From contig JAHEXV010000003.1 of assembly GCA_023251935.1 (NCBI GenBank), positions 1-64,000 of the forward strand: 64,000 nt of DNA, given 5' to 3'. A model generated the notes under the pieces. It did no database searches. It was given only the letters and a program-made list of their open reading frames with translations, and was not told the DNA's origin. Made by a program: the position numbers and the translations under genes. This DNA is from a bacterium (GTDB lineage Bacteria; Actinomycetota; Thermoleophilia; Solirubrobacterales; 70-9). Below are positions 54,921-63,830 of the stretch, one piece after another. How positions within the stretch are numbered: the stretch's first letter is position 1; each line of letters opens with the position of its first letter.

Positions 54921-55883
54921 ATGAAGCCCGCCGCGACCACCGAGCCGGTCCGCTCGCGGGCCAACCCGGGCGGGGCGCGGGTCCTCGACGGGCGCCCGTT
55001 CCGCGAGCGAAAGCCCCCGTGGCTCAAGGTCCCGGCCCCCGGCGGCCCGACTTACCGGCGGCTGAAGGAGGCGATCCACGCCGACAACCTGCACACGGTC
55101 TGCGAGGAGGCCAATTGCCCCAACGTGGGTGAATGCTGGGAGCGCGGCACGGCGACGTTCATGATCCTCGGGGACGTCTGCACCCGCCGCTGCGGCTTCT
55201 GCAACGTCAAGACCGGCAGGCCGACCTGGAGCGACCCGTTGGAGCCGATGCGCGTGGCGGCTCAGGTGAAGCGCATGGGCCTCCGCCACGCGGTCGTCAC
55301 CTCGGTGGACCGCGACGATCTGCCCGACTACGGCGCCGGCGCGTTCGTGGGCGTTATCCGCTCGATTCGGATGCTCGCCTCGGGGTGCAAGGTCGAGGTC
55401 CTGACGCCCGACTTCCGCGGCCAGGAGATGCCGCTCGCCAAGGTCGTCCACGAGCGGCCCGAGATCTTCAACCACAACGTCGAGACCGTCCCCCGCCTCT
55501 ATCCGTGGGCGCGCCGCGGCTCGGACTTCATGCGCTCCGCCAGGGTGCTGCGGCTCGCCAAGGAGATGGGCGGCGACGAGGTGGTGACCAAGTCGGGCCT
55601 GATGGTCGGCCTGGGCGAGAGCTTCGACGAGATGGTGGACGCGTTCGGGATCCTCCGTGACCACCGCGTCCAGATCCTCACCGTGGGCCAGTACCTGCGG
55701 CCGACCGAGCAGCACCTGCCGGTGGTCCGCTACTGGCACCCCGACGAGTTCGAGGCGCTGGAGCGGGCCGCCCGCGAGCTCGGCTTCGAGTCGGTCGCCG
55801 CGGGACCGCTGGTGCGCAGCTCCTACCACGCGGACGAGAGCGCCCGCGAGGTCGCCGGGCGGCTTCGCCCAGCCGCCGGCTGA
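54921..55883 (+). CDS. lipA: Lipoyl synthase LipA (radical SAM)
   Basis: CEEANCPNVGECWERGTATFMILGDVCTRRCGFCNV. Confidence 0.97.
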   Translation: MKPAATTEPVRSRANPGGARVLDGRPFRERKPPWLKVPAPGGPTYRRLKEAIHADNLHTVCEEANCPNVGECWERGTATFMILGDVCTRRCGFCNVKTGRPTWSDPLEPMRVAAQVKRMGLRHAVVTSVDRDDLPDYGAGAFVGVIRSIRMLASGCKVEVLTPDFRGQEMPLAKVVHERPEIFNHNVETVPRLYPWARRGSDFMRSARVLRLAKEMGGDEVVTKSGLMVGLGESFDEMVDAFGILRDHRVQILTVGQYLRPTEQHLPVVRYWHPDEFEALERAARELGFESVAAGPLVRSSYHADESAREVAGRLRPAAG

Positions 55884-55936
55884 CGTGCGCTCGTCCAGGC
55901 CATGCCAACCGCGAGCGATGGATCACCCAAACCGAA

Positions 55937-55971
55937 CTCTCAGGCGAGCGCGCCGCGCGCCCGCCTGAGAG
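55937..55971. terminator. Bidirectional terminator-like hairpin between convergent genes
   Basis: CTCTCAGGCG...CGCCTGAGAG 10-bp stem with GC-rich inner extension; no long U-tract. Confidence 0.6.
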
Positions 55972-56001
55972 GAACGCCTAGAGGTCGGGACTACTCCGCG
56001 A

Positions 56002-56424
56002 CTACTCCGAGTGGACCGTCTTGCTGTAGTCGCCCTTACAGCCCGCCACCCGCTTCGTGAAGGCGTAGAACTTGCCCGACTTGTTGGTGTTGATGTTCCA
56101 CTGGGAGTCGGGCCCGTTCGGCTGCGCGACATCGGTGCCGATCTTCTTGTCGACACGGCGGTTCTGCTCGCTGCCCCTCTGCTTGTAGAGCTTCACCTTG
56201 CGGTTCAGCTCGCAGGGATCCTGCTTCGGGCTGTGCACGTACCCGAAGAAGCCACCTGCCTCAGCATGGATCGTGACTTTCGTCTTCGCCGGCTCTCGGG
56301 CCCCGGTGACCGCGGCCATGCCCACGAACAGGCAGAGGACCGAAACCACCCCTGCGATCCGAAGCGTACTTGAGGTCAAGATTGGTCCTCCTTGGTGGCT
56401 TGGTGACATCTGGGACCGTTGCAC
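56002..56424 (-). CDS. Small secreted protein, family unknown (paralogue A)
   Basis: Signal peptide, then KVTIHAEAGGFFGYVHSPKQDPCELNRKVKLYKQRGSEQNRRVDKKIGTDVAQPNGPDSQWNINTNKSGKFYAFTKRVAGCKGDYSKT. Confidence 0.75.
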   Translation of the reverse strand: MQRSQMSPSHQGGPILTSSTLRIAGVVSVLCLFVGMAAVTGAREPAKTKVTIHAEAGGFFGYVHSPKQDPCELNRKVKLYKQRGSEQNRRVDKKIGTDVAQPNGPDSQWNINTNKSGKFYAFTKRVAGCKGDYSKTVHSE

Positions 56425-56450
56425 CGTGACTCGCTCTGGTCAGCCAACGG

Positions 56451-56825
56451 CTAGCTCGCCTGGATCGTCCTGCTGTTGTCCGGCTTGCAGCCGGTGATCC
56501 TGCCGACGTGGGCGTAAACCTTGCCGTGGTGGACCCCGGTGCTCCCGGTGTTCCAGGTGTAGTCGGGACCGTTCGCCTGCGCGATGTCCGAGTTGATGAA
56601 CTTGTCGCTGCTCGGATGCGGCTCGGAGCCGAGCTGCTTGTAGAGCTTGACCTTGCGGCCGTTCTTGCACTTCAGCTTCGTGCTCTTCACCTTGCCGAAG
56701 TACTCCCCGCCGCCGCCGGTGATCGTCACCTTCGTCTCCGTGGCCCCGAGCGCAATTCCGGTCAGCGCCAAGACGCCGCAGATGGCGAGCGCGACGACTG
56801 CGATTGGGAGCTTCCTAGCCTTCAA
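56451..56825 (-). CDS. Small secreted protein, family unknown (paralogue B)
   Basis: KVTITGGGGEYFGKVKSTKLKCKNGRKVKLYKQLGSEPHPSSDKFINSDIAQANGPDYTWNTGSTGVHHGKVYAHVGRITGCKPDNSRT; clear paralogue of the 56002 gene. Confidence 0.75.
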   Translation of the reverse strand: MKARKLPIAVVALAICGVLALTGIALGATETKVTITGGGGEYFGKVKSTKLKCKNGRKVKLYKQLGSEPHPSSDKFINSDIAQANGPDYTWNTGSTGVHHGKVYAHVGRITGCKPDNSRTIQAS

Positions 56826-56905
56826 GAGTTCCTCCTTGGCCGATGCTTGAGCGGCTAACCGTAACCTGTCGCTGCCGACCCGTCAACTGCACAGCTGTCC
56901 CGGGA

Positions 56906-57643
56906 CTAGGGCGCCAGGCGCTCGACCACGGTGCCGTCGGCGGAGACGGCGACCACGGTGGGCACGATCGCGACCCCGTACTTGCGGGCGAGCTCGGGGC
57001 GCTCGCGCACGTCGAGCGTCAACAGGGGGCTCGCGCGGCCTCGCAAGGTGACTTCCCAGCGACGGCACTCCGAGCAAAGCGGGTGGGTGAACTCGACGTA
57101 CGCGCGGCCGTGAGCCGCGAAGTCGGGGCCGAGGGCCGCCAGGTCCGCCGGATCGAGCCGGGCGTGGTGCTCGGGGGAGATGCCGCGCAGACGCGCCGTC
57201 AGCCGGTACACCTCGCAGCCGGCGCAGAAGCCGGTCGTGGCGGCCACCAGGGCGAGCGCCGCCACCAGGATCCCCAGCGCGCTGCCGACGAGGGGCGATC
57301 CCAGCCACCACGCAGTCGCGGCGGTGCCCAAGAAGACGCTGCCGATCACGTTCGCGAGGCGCGGCGGCCGCGAATCCTCCAGCGGCCCCTCGCCCAACCG
57401 CGGCTGGAGGAGGCCGAAATAGGCCAGGCAGGTGAGGCAGAAACGGCGACCCAGCGTCAGCCCGATGACCAGCTGCGCCGAGATGATCGCCCAGGCCAAC
57501 GGCCATCCGAACACGCCGCCGAGCAGGGCGACGGCGCCGACCACGGCCTGGTTGAAGCGCGGGGCGCGCTCATCGATCACGTCGGTGTCGCGCCAGGGGT
57601 CGGCGGCGCGGATGAAGCCCCTGCGAGCCTGCGAAGCGGCCAT
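56906..57643 (-). CDS. DUF4395-like membrane domain fused to C-terminal thioredoxin-like domain
   Basis: IDERAPRFNQAVVGAVALLGG...GRRFCLTCLAYFGLLQPRLG; C-terminal VEFTHPLCSECRRWEVTLRG...YGVAIVPTVVAVSADG. Confidence 0.75.
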   Translation of the reverse strand: MAASQARRGFIRAADPWRDTDVIDERAPRFNQAVVGAVALLGGVFGWPLAWAIISAQLVIGLTLGRRFCLTCLAYFGLLQPRLGEGPLEDSRPPRLANVIGSVFLGTAATAWWLGSPLVGSALGILVAALALVAATTGFCAGCEVYRLTARLRGISPEHHARLDPADLAALGPDFAAHGRAYVEFTHPLCSECRRWEVTLRGRASPLLTLDVRERPELARKYGVAIVPTVVAVSADGTVVERLAP

Positions 57644-57737
57644 GGACAGAGTCTGGCAAATCCGAGCCGACTACTTGGGATTAGCGGCGGTCGAGCGGGG
57701 CGGCGGTCGTGAGGGCGACCACTAGGCTTCGCCCGCC

Positions 57738-58592
57738 TTGATCCCGATCAAGGACAACATCCCGACGCAGCGGTTTCCGATCGTTACGGTGCTGCTGATC
57801 ATCGCCAACGTCCTCGTCTTCGGTTGGCAGCTCCACTTCTCCAGCGACGCGTCGTCGAATCAGCAGTTTCGGGAGCTCGGGATCACCGAGCAGGACCAGG
57901 CCACGCTCACCTACGGCGCGATCCCCTATCGGCTCACCCACCCCGGTGAGGACTGCGCCGTCGGCGCCGCGGCCGAGGGCCAGGCCCTCCAAGCCGAGGT
58001 CGTCTGTCAGGGAACCGCCAAGTACTCGCAGGCGAAGAGGCTGGCGGCGCAGGGCGTCGCGCCCTTCCAGCAGCTCGACTCGCCACCGTGGTGGGCGACG
58101 GTGTTCACCTCGATGTTCATGCACGGCGGCATCCTGCACATCGCCTTCAACCTGCTGTTCCTGTGGATCTTCGGCAACAACGTCGAGGACTCGATGGGAA
58201 GGCCGCGGTTCGTGCTCTTCTATCTGCTCGCCGGGATCGCGGCCGCCTACGCGCAGGCGCTGCCCAGCGTCGACGCGACCGAGCCGGCGATCGGCGCCAG
58301 CGGGGCGATCGCGGGGGTGCTCGGCGGCTACCTGGTGCTCTTCCCGAGGGCACGGGTGTTGACGGTGGTGATCATCATCTTCTTCGTGACCCTGATCGAG
58401 ATCCCGGCGGTGATCATGCTCGGGATCTGGTTCGCGCTCCAGTTCCTGCCGGCGATCGGCCAGGTGGGCACGGACGCCGTCTCGGGCGGCGGCGTCGCCT
58501 ACTGGGCGCACGTCGGAGGCTTCGTCTTCGGCCTCGTCGCGATCAGGCTGTTCGCGAACCGCTACCGGGCCGCTGCCCTCGGGCATGCGTAG
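57738..58592 (+). CDS. Rhomboid family intramembrane serine protease (TTG start)
   Basis: MIPIKDNIPTQRFPIVTVLLIIANVLVFGWQ; FMHGGILHIAFNLLFLWIFGNNVED; GASGAIAGVLGGY; AHVGGFVFG. Confidence 0.93.
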   Translation: MIPIKDNIPTQRFPIVTVLLIIANVLVFGWQLHFSSDASSNQQFRELGITEQDQATLTYGAIPYRLTHPGEDCAVGAAAEGQALQAEVVCQGTAKYSQAKRLAAQGVAPFQQLDSPPWWATVFTSMFMHGGILHIAFNLLFLWIFGNNVEDSMGRPRFVLFYLLAGIAAAYAQALPSVDATEPAIGASGAIAGVLGGYLVLFPRARVLTVVIIIFFVTLIEIPAVIMLGIWFALQFLPAIGQVGTDAVSGGGVAYWAHVGGFVFGLVAIRLFANRYRAAALGHA

Positions 58593-58758
58593 CGGGTTCC
58601 TCCTCGTCGCGCTCGTCTTCTGCCTGATCTTTGGAGGGATGGCGGCGGCGGTCGCAGCTCAGTCGGGCTTCGACATCTTCACGGTCGTCTCGTTCGGGAT
58701 CGTGGTCATGATCCTGATCGCCATTCTGGGGGCGCTGCGCAACCCCCCCGGCAACTGA
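58585..58758 (+). CDS. 57-aa membrane protein
   Basis: Own translation: MRSGFLLVALVFCLIFGGMAAAVAAQSGFDIFTVVSFGIVVMILIAILGALRNPPGN; overlaps rhomboid end; below ORF-track cutoff. Confidence 0.65.
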   Translation: MRSGFLLVALVFCLIFGGMAAAVAAQSGFDIFTVVSFGIVVMILIAILGALRNPPGN

Positions 58759-58767
58759 CCGGGGGGG
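58743..58767 (+). terminator. Hairpin with the 58585 gene stop codon in its loop
   Basis: CCCCCCCGG-caactga-CCGGGGGGG, 9-bp perfect stem; TGA stop in loop. Confidence 0.6.
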
Positions 58768-58784
58768 CGGTTCAGCTACCCGCT

Positions 58785-58810
58785 GCCGAGCCCCGGGCCC
58801 GGGGCTCGGC
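58785..58810. terminator. Perfect 26-nt palindrome between convergent genes
   Basis: GCCGAGCCCCGGG|CCCGGGGCTCGGC, zero mismatches. Confidence 0.6.
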
Positions 58811-58819
58811 GAACCTGGG

Positions 58820-60946
58820 TTACGGCGTGTACACGTCCGTGTGACAGGGCTGCCCGGCGCACTCGTCGGTGACCACGCTGACGCCGTTCGGCCTCAGGAA
58901 ATTCGACTTCTGGGTGCGCGCCGCGACCGTGGCCCTGACGTCGCCGTGGGGATCGTCCTGGTTGGGACCACCCTCGGGCGGCGGGGTGTTGGTGATCGGC
59001 GGATCCTCGGTGAGGCCCGGGCCGTTGTCCCAGATCACGTACGCGGAGCCCCGGAACGGGTAGTACGGGATCGCCGGGATCCCGTAGAACATGTTCTGGT
59101 CCTGGCTGCGGGCGGGCAGGTCGAGCGCCGGCGAGTGGAACTTGGCGCCGATCGTCCGTGCCTCGACTGCCGCCGCGTACATGGAGACCTGGTGGTCACC
59201 ATAGGCGCCCTGCATCAGGACCTTGTGCTGCGGCGTGCCCGGCAGGGCGGAGAACGTTATGTGCTGAGCGTAGCCGTCGGCCTCGCCGCGATCCCAGATC
59301 TGCTGCATCAGATCGAGGAGCAACGGGTGGAGCGAGTCGTCCGTGTAGCCGTTCGGCCCGAACAGGAACTGCGCATAGTCGGTGAAGTCGGTGCTCCGCT
59401 GGAGCAGCAGCCCACCGTAGTCCATCCCCGGAACGCCCAGCACCGCGCGGGTGTAGTCGGGCGCCACAGCGGTCGTCATGCCGCCCATGATCCCGCCCTG
59501 GCTGTTGCCGTCGTAGTACAGGTTGGCGGTGCTGAACAGAGGCTGGCTGCTTCCGTTCTGGAAGTTGGCGTTGGACGCGAACCCGCCGGCGGTCCTCATC
59601 AGCCGGCCGAGGTAGAGCGTGTTGAGCACGCCCTGCTGGAGTCGGTCGACGACCTGCGGGAACTTGTTCAGGTCCTGAAGGGCGGCGATGTCGTATGGGA
59701 CGTCAGTGCCCGCCAAGCCCCACCAATTGGTGGCGCAGAACATCATCTTGTGCTCCGAGGCCATCGCCTCGACGTTCCCGGCGTTGACCTCGCTGGCCTG
59801 TCCCAGCAGCCCGTGGCCGTACAGCGACGGGCGGGCCGGTGAGGCGCCGGTGGCCGAGGTCGGAATGATGCAGTCGTATTTCGCCGTCGCCGTGTTGCCG
59901 GGGACCTGGGTCGGCAGCGCGTCGGGGCCGGTCGAGCTGTAGTGGAAGCCCCCGCCGTCCGACGTCAGGGTGGTTGGCAGCGGCCCACAGCCCGATTCCT
60001 TCAGATAGCACGGCACGGTGAATTCGCCGGTGACCTCGCGCGCGATCCCGGTTGCCGGGTTGGGGGTCACGCTGTCGACCGTGAACGGCGGGGCGCTGCC
60101 CTGCGCCACGCCGTCGGCCAGGTTGGTGTCGCCGAGCTGGCTGAAGGCGTTGTCGCGGATCTGGAGCATCCGCGAGCTGAGGCTCTTGCGGCTCATCACC
60201 GTGAAGTCCCAGGCCTCGTAAAGGCTGTTGCGGGCGATCCCGGCCTTGTCGAGCGACTTGAAGATCGAGTCGTAGCGCGCCTTCTGTGACTTCTCGGCCG
60301 CCGGGAGGGGTTGGTTGTCCCGGAGCTTGGCGAACCAACTCGGCGCCTGAAGCGTCGCGCCGCTCTGGTTCTTCAGGTTGCGCATCGCGACGATGTAGCG
60401 ATGCCCCTCGGCGAAGTTCTTGCCGGCGTGGATGAGAAGCGTGGTGTGCGCAGCGTCAGACGCGTTGGAGTCGAGCTCCGCCCAGACCACCCGCCTCTTG
60501 TTGCCCGCGGTGTCGATGACGACAATCGGCGCATTGGGCTTGAACGCCTTCGACATGTCGGTCAGCCGGGCCGGGTTGGTGTTGTTGAAGGCGGTCGGAT
60601 TGTCGAGGCCCGGTACCCGGACGACGATGTCGCTGCCGGGGCTGAAGCCGTCGTTGCGGTTCCACTCCTTCGGGTTGATCGCGACGCTCGAGCCGTTGAC
60701 CGGCATCGCGGCCTGCTTGAGATGCACGCGAACGCCGGTCGGCGTCGAGTTGTCCTTGACCGTGTAGAGGTTGTTCGGGAACGGCAGCAGGCAGGGAGAG
60801 CTGCTGAATGGCTGGCAATCGGCGCCCGGGGCCGCGAACGCCGCTGGGGCCGCAAGCAGCCCCGTTGCAACCAGTGCCCCCCCGATCGCCAACGACAGCC
60901 GTCGGGTTACGCACGTCCGCTTCGATCGCCGCATGTCCATGCCCAT
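58820..60946 (-). CDS. Large secreted alpha/beta-hydrolase-like protein
   Basis: Signal peptide; RPSLYGHGLLG; nucleophile elbow YDGNSQGGIMGG; late GDHQVSMYAA His candidate; RBS GGAGGAGAAGGGC upstream of ATG. Confidence 0.75.
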   Translation of the reverse strand: MGMDMRRSKRTCVTRRLSLAIGGALVATGLLAAPAAFAAPGADCQPFSSSPCLLPFPNNLYTVKDNSTPTGVRVHLKQAAMPVNGSSVAINPKEWNRNDGFSPGSDIVVRVPGLDNPTAFNNTNPARLTDMSKAFKPNAPIVVIDTAGNKRRVVWAELDSNASDAAHTTLLIHAGKNFAEGHRYIVAMRNLKNQSGATLQAPSWFAKLRDNQPLPAAEKSQKARYDSIFKSLDKAGIARNSLYEAWDFTVMSRKSLSSRMLQIRDNAFSQLGDTNLADGVAQGSAPPFTVDSVTPNPATGIAREVTGEFTVPCYLKESGCGPLPTTLTSDGGGFHYSSTGPDALPTQVPGNTATAKYDCIIPTSATGASPARPSLYGHGLLGQASEVNAGNVEAMASEHKMMFCATNWWGLAGTDVPYDIAALQDLNKFPQVVDRLQQGVLNTLYLGRLMRTAGGFASNANFQNGSSQPLFSTANLYYDGNSQGGIMGGMTTAVAPDYTRAVLGVPGMDYGGLLLQRSTDFTDYAQFLFGPNGYTDDSLHPLLLDLMQQIWDRGEADGYAQHITFSALPGTPQHKVLMQGAYGDHQVSMYAAAVEARTIGAKFHSPALDLPARSQDQNMFYGIPAIPYYPFRGSAYVIWDNGPGLTEDPPITNTPPPEGGPNQDDPHGDVRATVAARTQKSNFLRPNGVSVVTDECAGQPCHTDVYTP

Positions 60947-61333
60947 GCCCTTCTCCTCCTTGCCCTGGGTGATCTCTCCTGCCGAACTGGCGCTGGAGCC
61001 TACCACCCGGCTTGGTACCGGCCCCTGTCGGCCGCAGGGCCGCCATTGACCACGTCATGCACCCCGTCCTTGGCGAGGATCGTGTCGTTGTCCTCCTCAC
61101 CCCGGAGAACGTCCTTGCGCGTCCCCCGGACCAGGCAGTCGTCGTCGGCGGTGGCCAACCAAGACTTCCACGGAGGGTGCTGAGGCTTCCAGCGAGCGAG
61201 CGCCGGCGATGACGCCGGTACCTTCGTTCGGTCCTGAGTCGGCTAGTCGGCCCCTCGGTGGTGACTCCCCGGCGTGACGCGCTGCATCGTGCCCGGCTTC
61301 TGCTTTGCGCTCGAGAAGCAAGCGACCAACCAA

Positions 61334-61406
61334 TGGAGCCAGCGGGACTCGAACCCGCGACCTCCCGGATGCAAACCGGACGCTCTCCCAACTGAGCTAT
61401 GGCCCC
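61334..61406 (-). tRNA. tRNA-Ala (anticodon UGC)
   Basis: GGGGCCATAGCTCAGTTGGGAGAGCGTCCGGTTTGCATCCGGGAGGTCGCGGGTTCGAGTCCCGCTGGCTCC+A; loop TTTGCAT. Confidence 0.96.
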
Positions 61407-61541
61407 AGCGAGGACAATTCTACGGCCGACCTGGGCCGATTTCGGGACCGCGCAAGGGGCGGCCCCGCCGAAGGCAAGCGTATGTCGAGCGGGCGCTCGT
61501 GTGGGAGGATGGGCCTCGAAGCCTCGACCTGGAGGATCGCG

Positions 61542-62906
61542 ATGCCACAAACGAGGACGGCGACCGACGCCGTCGGGGAGCGGGAGCAGCCGGACAAGTC
61601 CCCCCCGGCGGTCGAGGATGTGGTGGCCGAGGCGAAGGCGGGCGGCGCCCCCAAGCCCGGGCAGCGGGCGGAGGTGTCGAACCTCGAGATCGTCCGCCAT
61701 TACTTCGAGATCGCCGCCGACCGCCTGGAGCTCCCCGAGGACGTCCGCGTCGTTTTCTGGACTCCCTACCGCGAGGTAACCGTCCAGATCCCGGTGAAGC
61801 TCTCCGACGGCAAGGTCCACGTCTACTCGGGCTATCGGATCCAGCACAACGGCGCCCGCGGCCCCTACAAGGGGGGCGTGCGCTTTCACCCCGAGGTCGA
61901 CGTCGACGAGGTTCGGGCTCTGGCGTCACTGATGACCTGGAAGACGGCGGTGGCCGGGGTCCCGTTCGGGGGCGCCAAGGGGGGCGTCAACTGCCCAGCC
62001 GACCAGCTTCAGCGCTCGGAGGTCCAGGCGATCACCCGGTCGTTCATGGACAAGGTGGAGAAGGTGCTCGGGCCAACCCGCGACATCCCCGCCCCGGACG
62101 TCAACACCAACGCCCAGGTGATGGCCTGGATGATGGACGAGTACGGCAAGCTCCACGGGCACACCCCGGCGATCTGCACAGGCAAGCCGATCGCGCTCGA
62201 GGGCTCCTACGGACGCGAGGCCGCCACCGGCCGCGGCTGCGTGTACATGTTCCGCGAGGCTGCACCGCATCTGGGCCTCTCCCCCGCCGACGCCACCTTC
62301 GTCGTCCAGGGCTACGGGAACGTGGGCTCGTGGGCGGCGCGGATCATGCAGCAGCTGGGCGCCAAGATGGTGGCGGTCTCCGATGCCTATGGGGCGATCC
62401 GCAACGACGCCGGAATCGACGCCAACGCCCTCCACGATCACCTCGCGGGCGGCGCCATGATCACCGAGTTCGAGCAGGCCGAGGCGATCGAAGCCGATGA
62501 CCTCATCGCCGTCCCCTGCGACGTCTTCATCCCCGCTGCCCTCGGCGGCATGCTCCACGAGGGGAACGCCGATCGCCTCGAGTGCCGGGTGATCGTCGAG
62601 GGAGCGAACAGTCCCACCACGCCGGCCGCCGACCAGATCCTGCGCGACAAGGACGTCTACATCATCCCCGACGTGATGGCGAACGCCGGCGGCGTCGTCG
62701 TCTCCTACTTCGAGTGGGTGCAGAACCTCCAGCACTTCCGCTGGGACGAGCGCGAGGTGAACGACAAGCTCGGCACGATCATGCGGCGTGCCTATCGCGA
62801 GGTCTCGGCTCGGGCTCGCGAGGAGGGCATCGACCTGCGCGAGGCCGCCTACCTGGTTGGAATAGAGCGGGTCGTCGAGGCCGCCCGCACGCGGGGCTAC
62901 GTCTAG
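61542..62906 (+). CDS. gdhA: Glu/Leu/Phe/Val dehydrogenase (glutamate dehydrogenase)
   Basis: VQIPVKLSDGKVHVYSGYRIQHNGARGPYKGGVRFHPEV; VAGVPFGGAKGGVNC; VQGYGNVGSWAA. Confidence 0.94.
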   Translation: MPQTRTATDAVGEREQPDKSPPAVEDVVAEAKAGGAPKPGQRAEVSNLEIVRHYFEIAADRLELPEDVRVVFWTPYREVTVQIPVKLSDGKVHVYSGYRIQHNGARGPYKGGVRFHPEVDVDEVRALASLMTWKTAVAGVPFGGAKGGVNCPADQLQRSEVQAITRSFMDKVEKVLGPTRDIPAPDVNTNAQVMAWMMDEYGKLHGHTPAICTGKPIALEGSYGREAATGRGCVYMFREAAPHLGLSPADATFVVQGYGNVGSWAARIMQQLGAKMVAVSDAYGAIRNDAGIDANALHDHLAGGAMITEFEQAEAIEADDLIAVPCDVFIPAALGGMLHEGNADRLECRVIVEGANSPTTPAADQILRDKDVYIIPDVMANAGGVVVSYFEWVQNLQHFRWDEREVNDKLGTIMRRAYREVSARAREEGIDLREAAYLVGIERVVEAARTRGYV

Positions 62907-63691
62907 AAGTCGAAGTCCTTCGGCTCGCGCTGCTCGAACCACAGCTCGTCGTCCTCGGGCGAATCCCTGAGGAACTCCGGCGTATCGGCGAGCACGTCGT
63001 CCTCCTCGGCGCCAGCCTCCTGATCCGCTGACGGCTCCTCCTCGTCGGCCGGCTTGAGATGCTCCTCGTCGGCCTCCTCCGGCTCGGCGTCGGCCTCGAC
63101 AGCGGCCTCCTCCGCGGCCGGCTCCTCGGGCTCGATCGCCTCCTCCGGGAGGGCGTGCTCAACCGTGTCCAGCGACTCGACCGGCGCCTCGGCTGGCGCG
63201 CTGCCGGCGGGCTCTGCCTGCTCGACGCCTTCATCCGGATGGTCGTCGGCCGCTTCGGCTGGCTCGGGCTCGGTGACCTCGAGCTCCAGCTCGAGCTCCT
63301 CGAGGTCCGCCTGGCGGTCCGCGCTTTGATCGAAGACCGCCGTCAGCTCCTCGGACTCGGGGGTCGGCTCGGCGCCCGCCTCCGGCTGCTCCTCGTCCGC
63401 GGCGGGCTCGACCTCGGGGGGCGGCTCGGCGAGCGCATGCTCGCTGGCGGACGGCTCCGCCGGGGCCTCGGGCGGGAGCGCGGCCGGCGGGGGCTCCGAG
63501 ACGGCGGCCTCGGCCGCGGCGCCGTTGCCCGATTGCTCGTGCGGCTCAGCCGAATCCGGGAAGTCGGGCTCTCCGGGCCGGCTCGGCGGCCCGAACGCCT
63601 CGTCCTCGAGCTGCTTCAGCTCGGACTCGGTCGCGCCGCGCTGCCGCTTCAGGTCCAGGTGCTGGCGAATCGCGTCGTCGAGGATTCCCAT
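62903..63691 (-). CDS. Acidic low-complexity protein with conserved-looking N-terminus
   Basis: MGILDDAIRQHLDLKRQRGATESELKQLEDEAFGPPSRPGEPDF followed by Glu/Ala/Pro-rich tail. Confidence 0.75.
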   Translation of the reverse strand: MGILDDAIRQHLDLKRQRGATESELKQLEDEAFGPPSRPGEPDFPDSAEPHEQSGNGAAAEAAVSEPPPAALPPEAPAEPSASEHALAEPPPEVEPAADEEQPEAGAEPTPESEELTAVFDQSADRQADLEELELELEVTEPEPAEAADDHPDEGVEQAEPAGSAPAEAPVESLDTVEHALPEEAIEPEEPAAEEAAVEADAEPEEADEEHLKPADEEEPSADQEAGAEEDDVLADTPEFLRDSPEDDELWFEQREPKDFDF

Positions 63692-63830
63692 GGCGATCTA
63701 GGTTGAGAAGAGTACTGCGCCTCCCCGCCCGCGTAGGCACGGATTCCTGCATGGGCGCGGGCGCCCGAACCGCCGAGGCGACGCCCGGCCGGGGTCTGAT
63801 TTCGCCGCCGCGCGCCGCGTCCCTGCGCGC

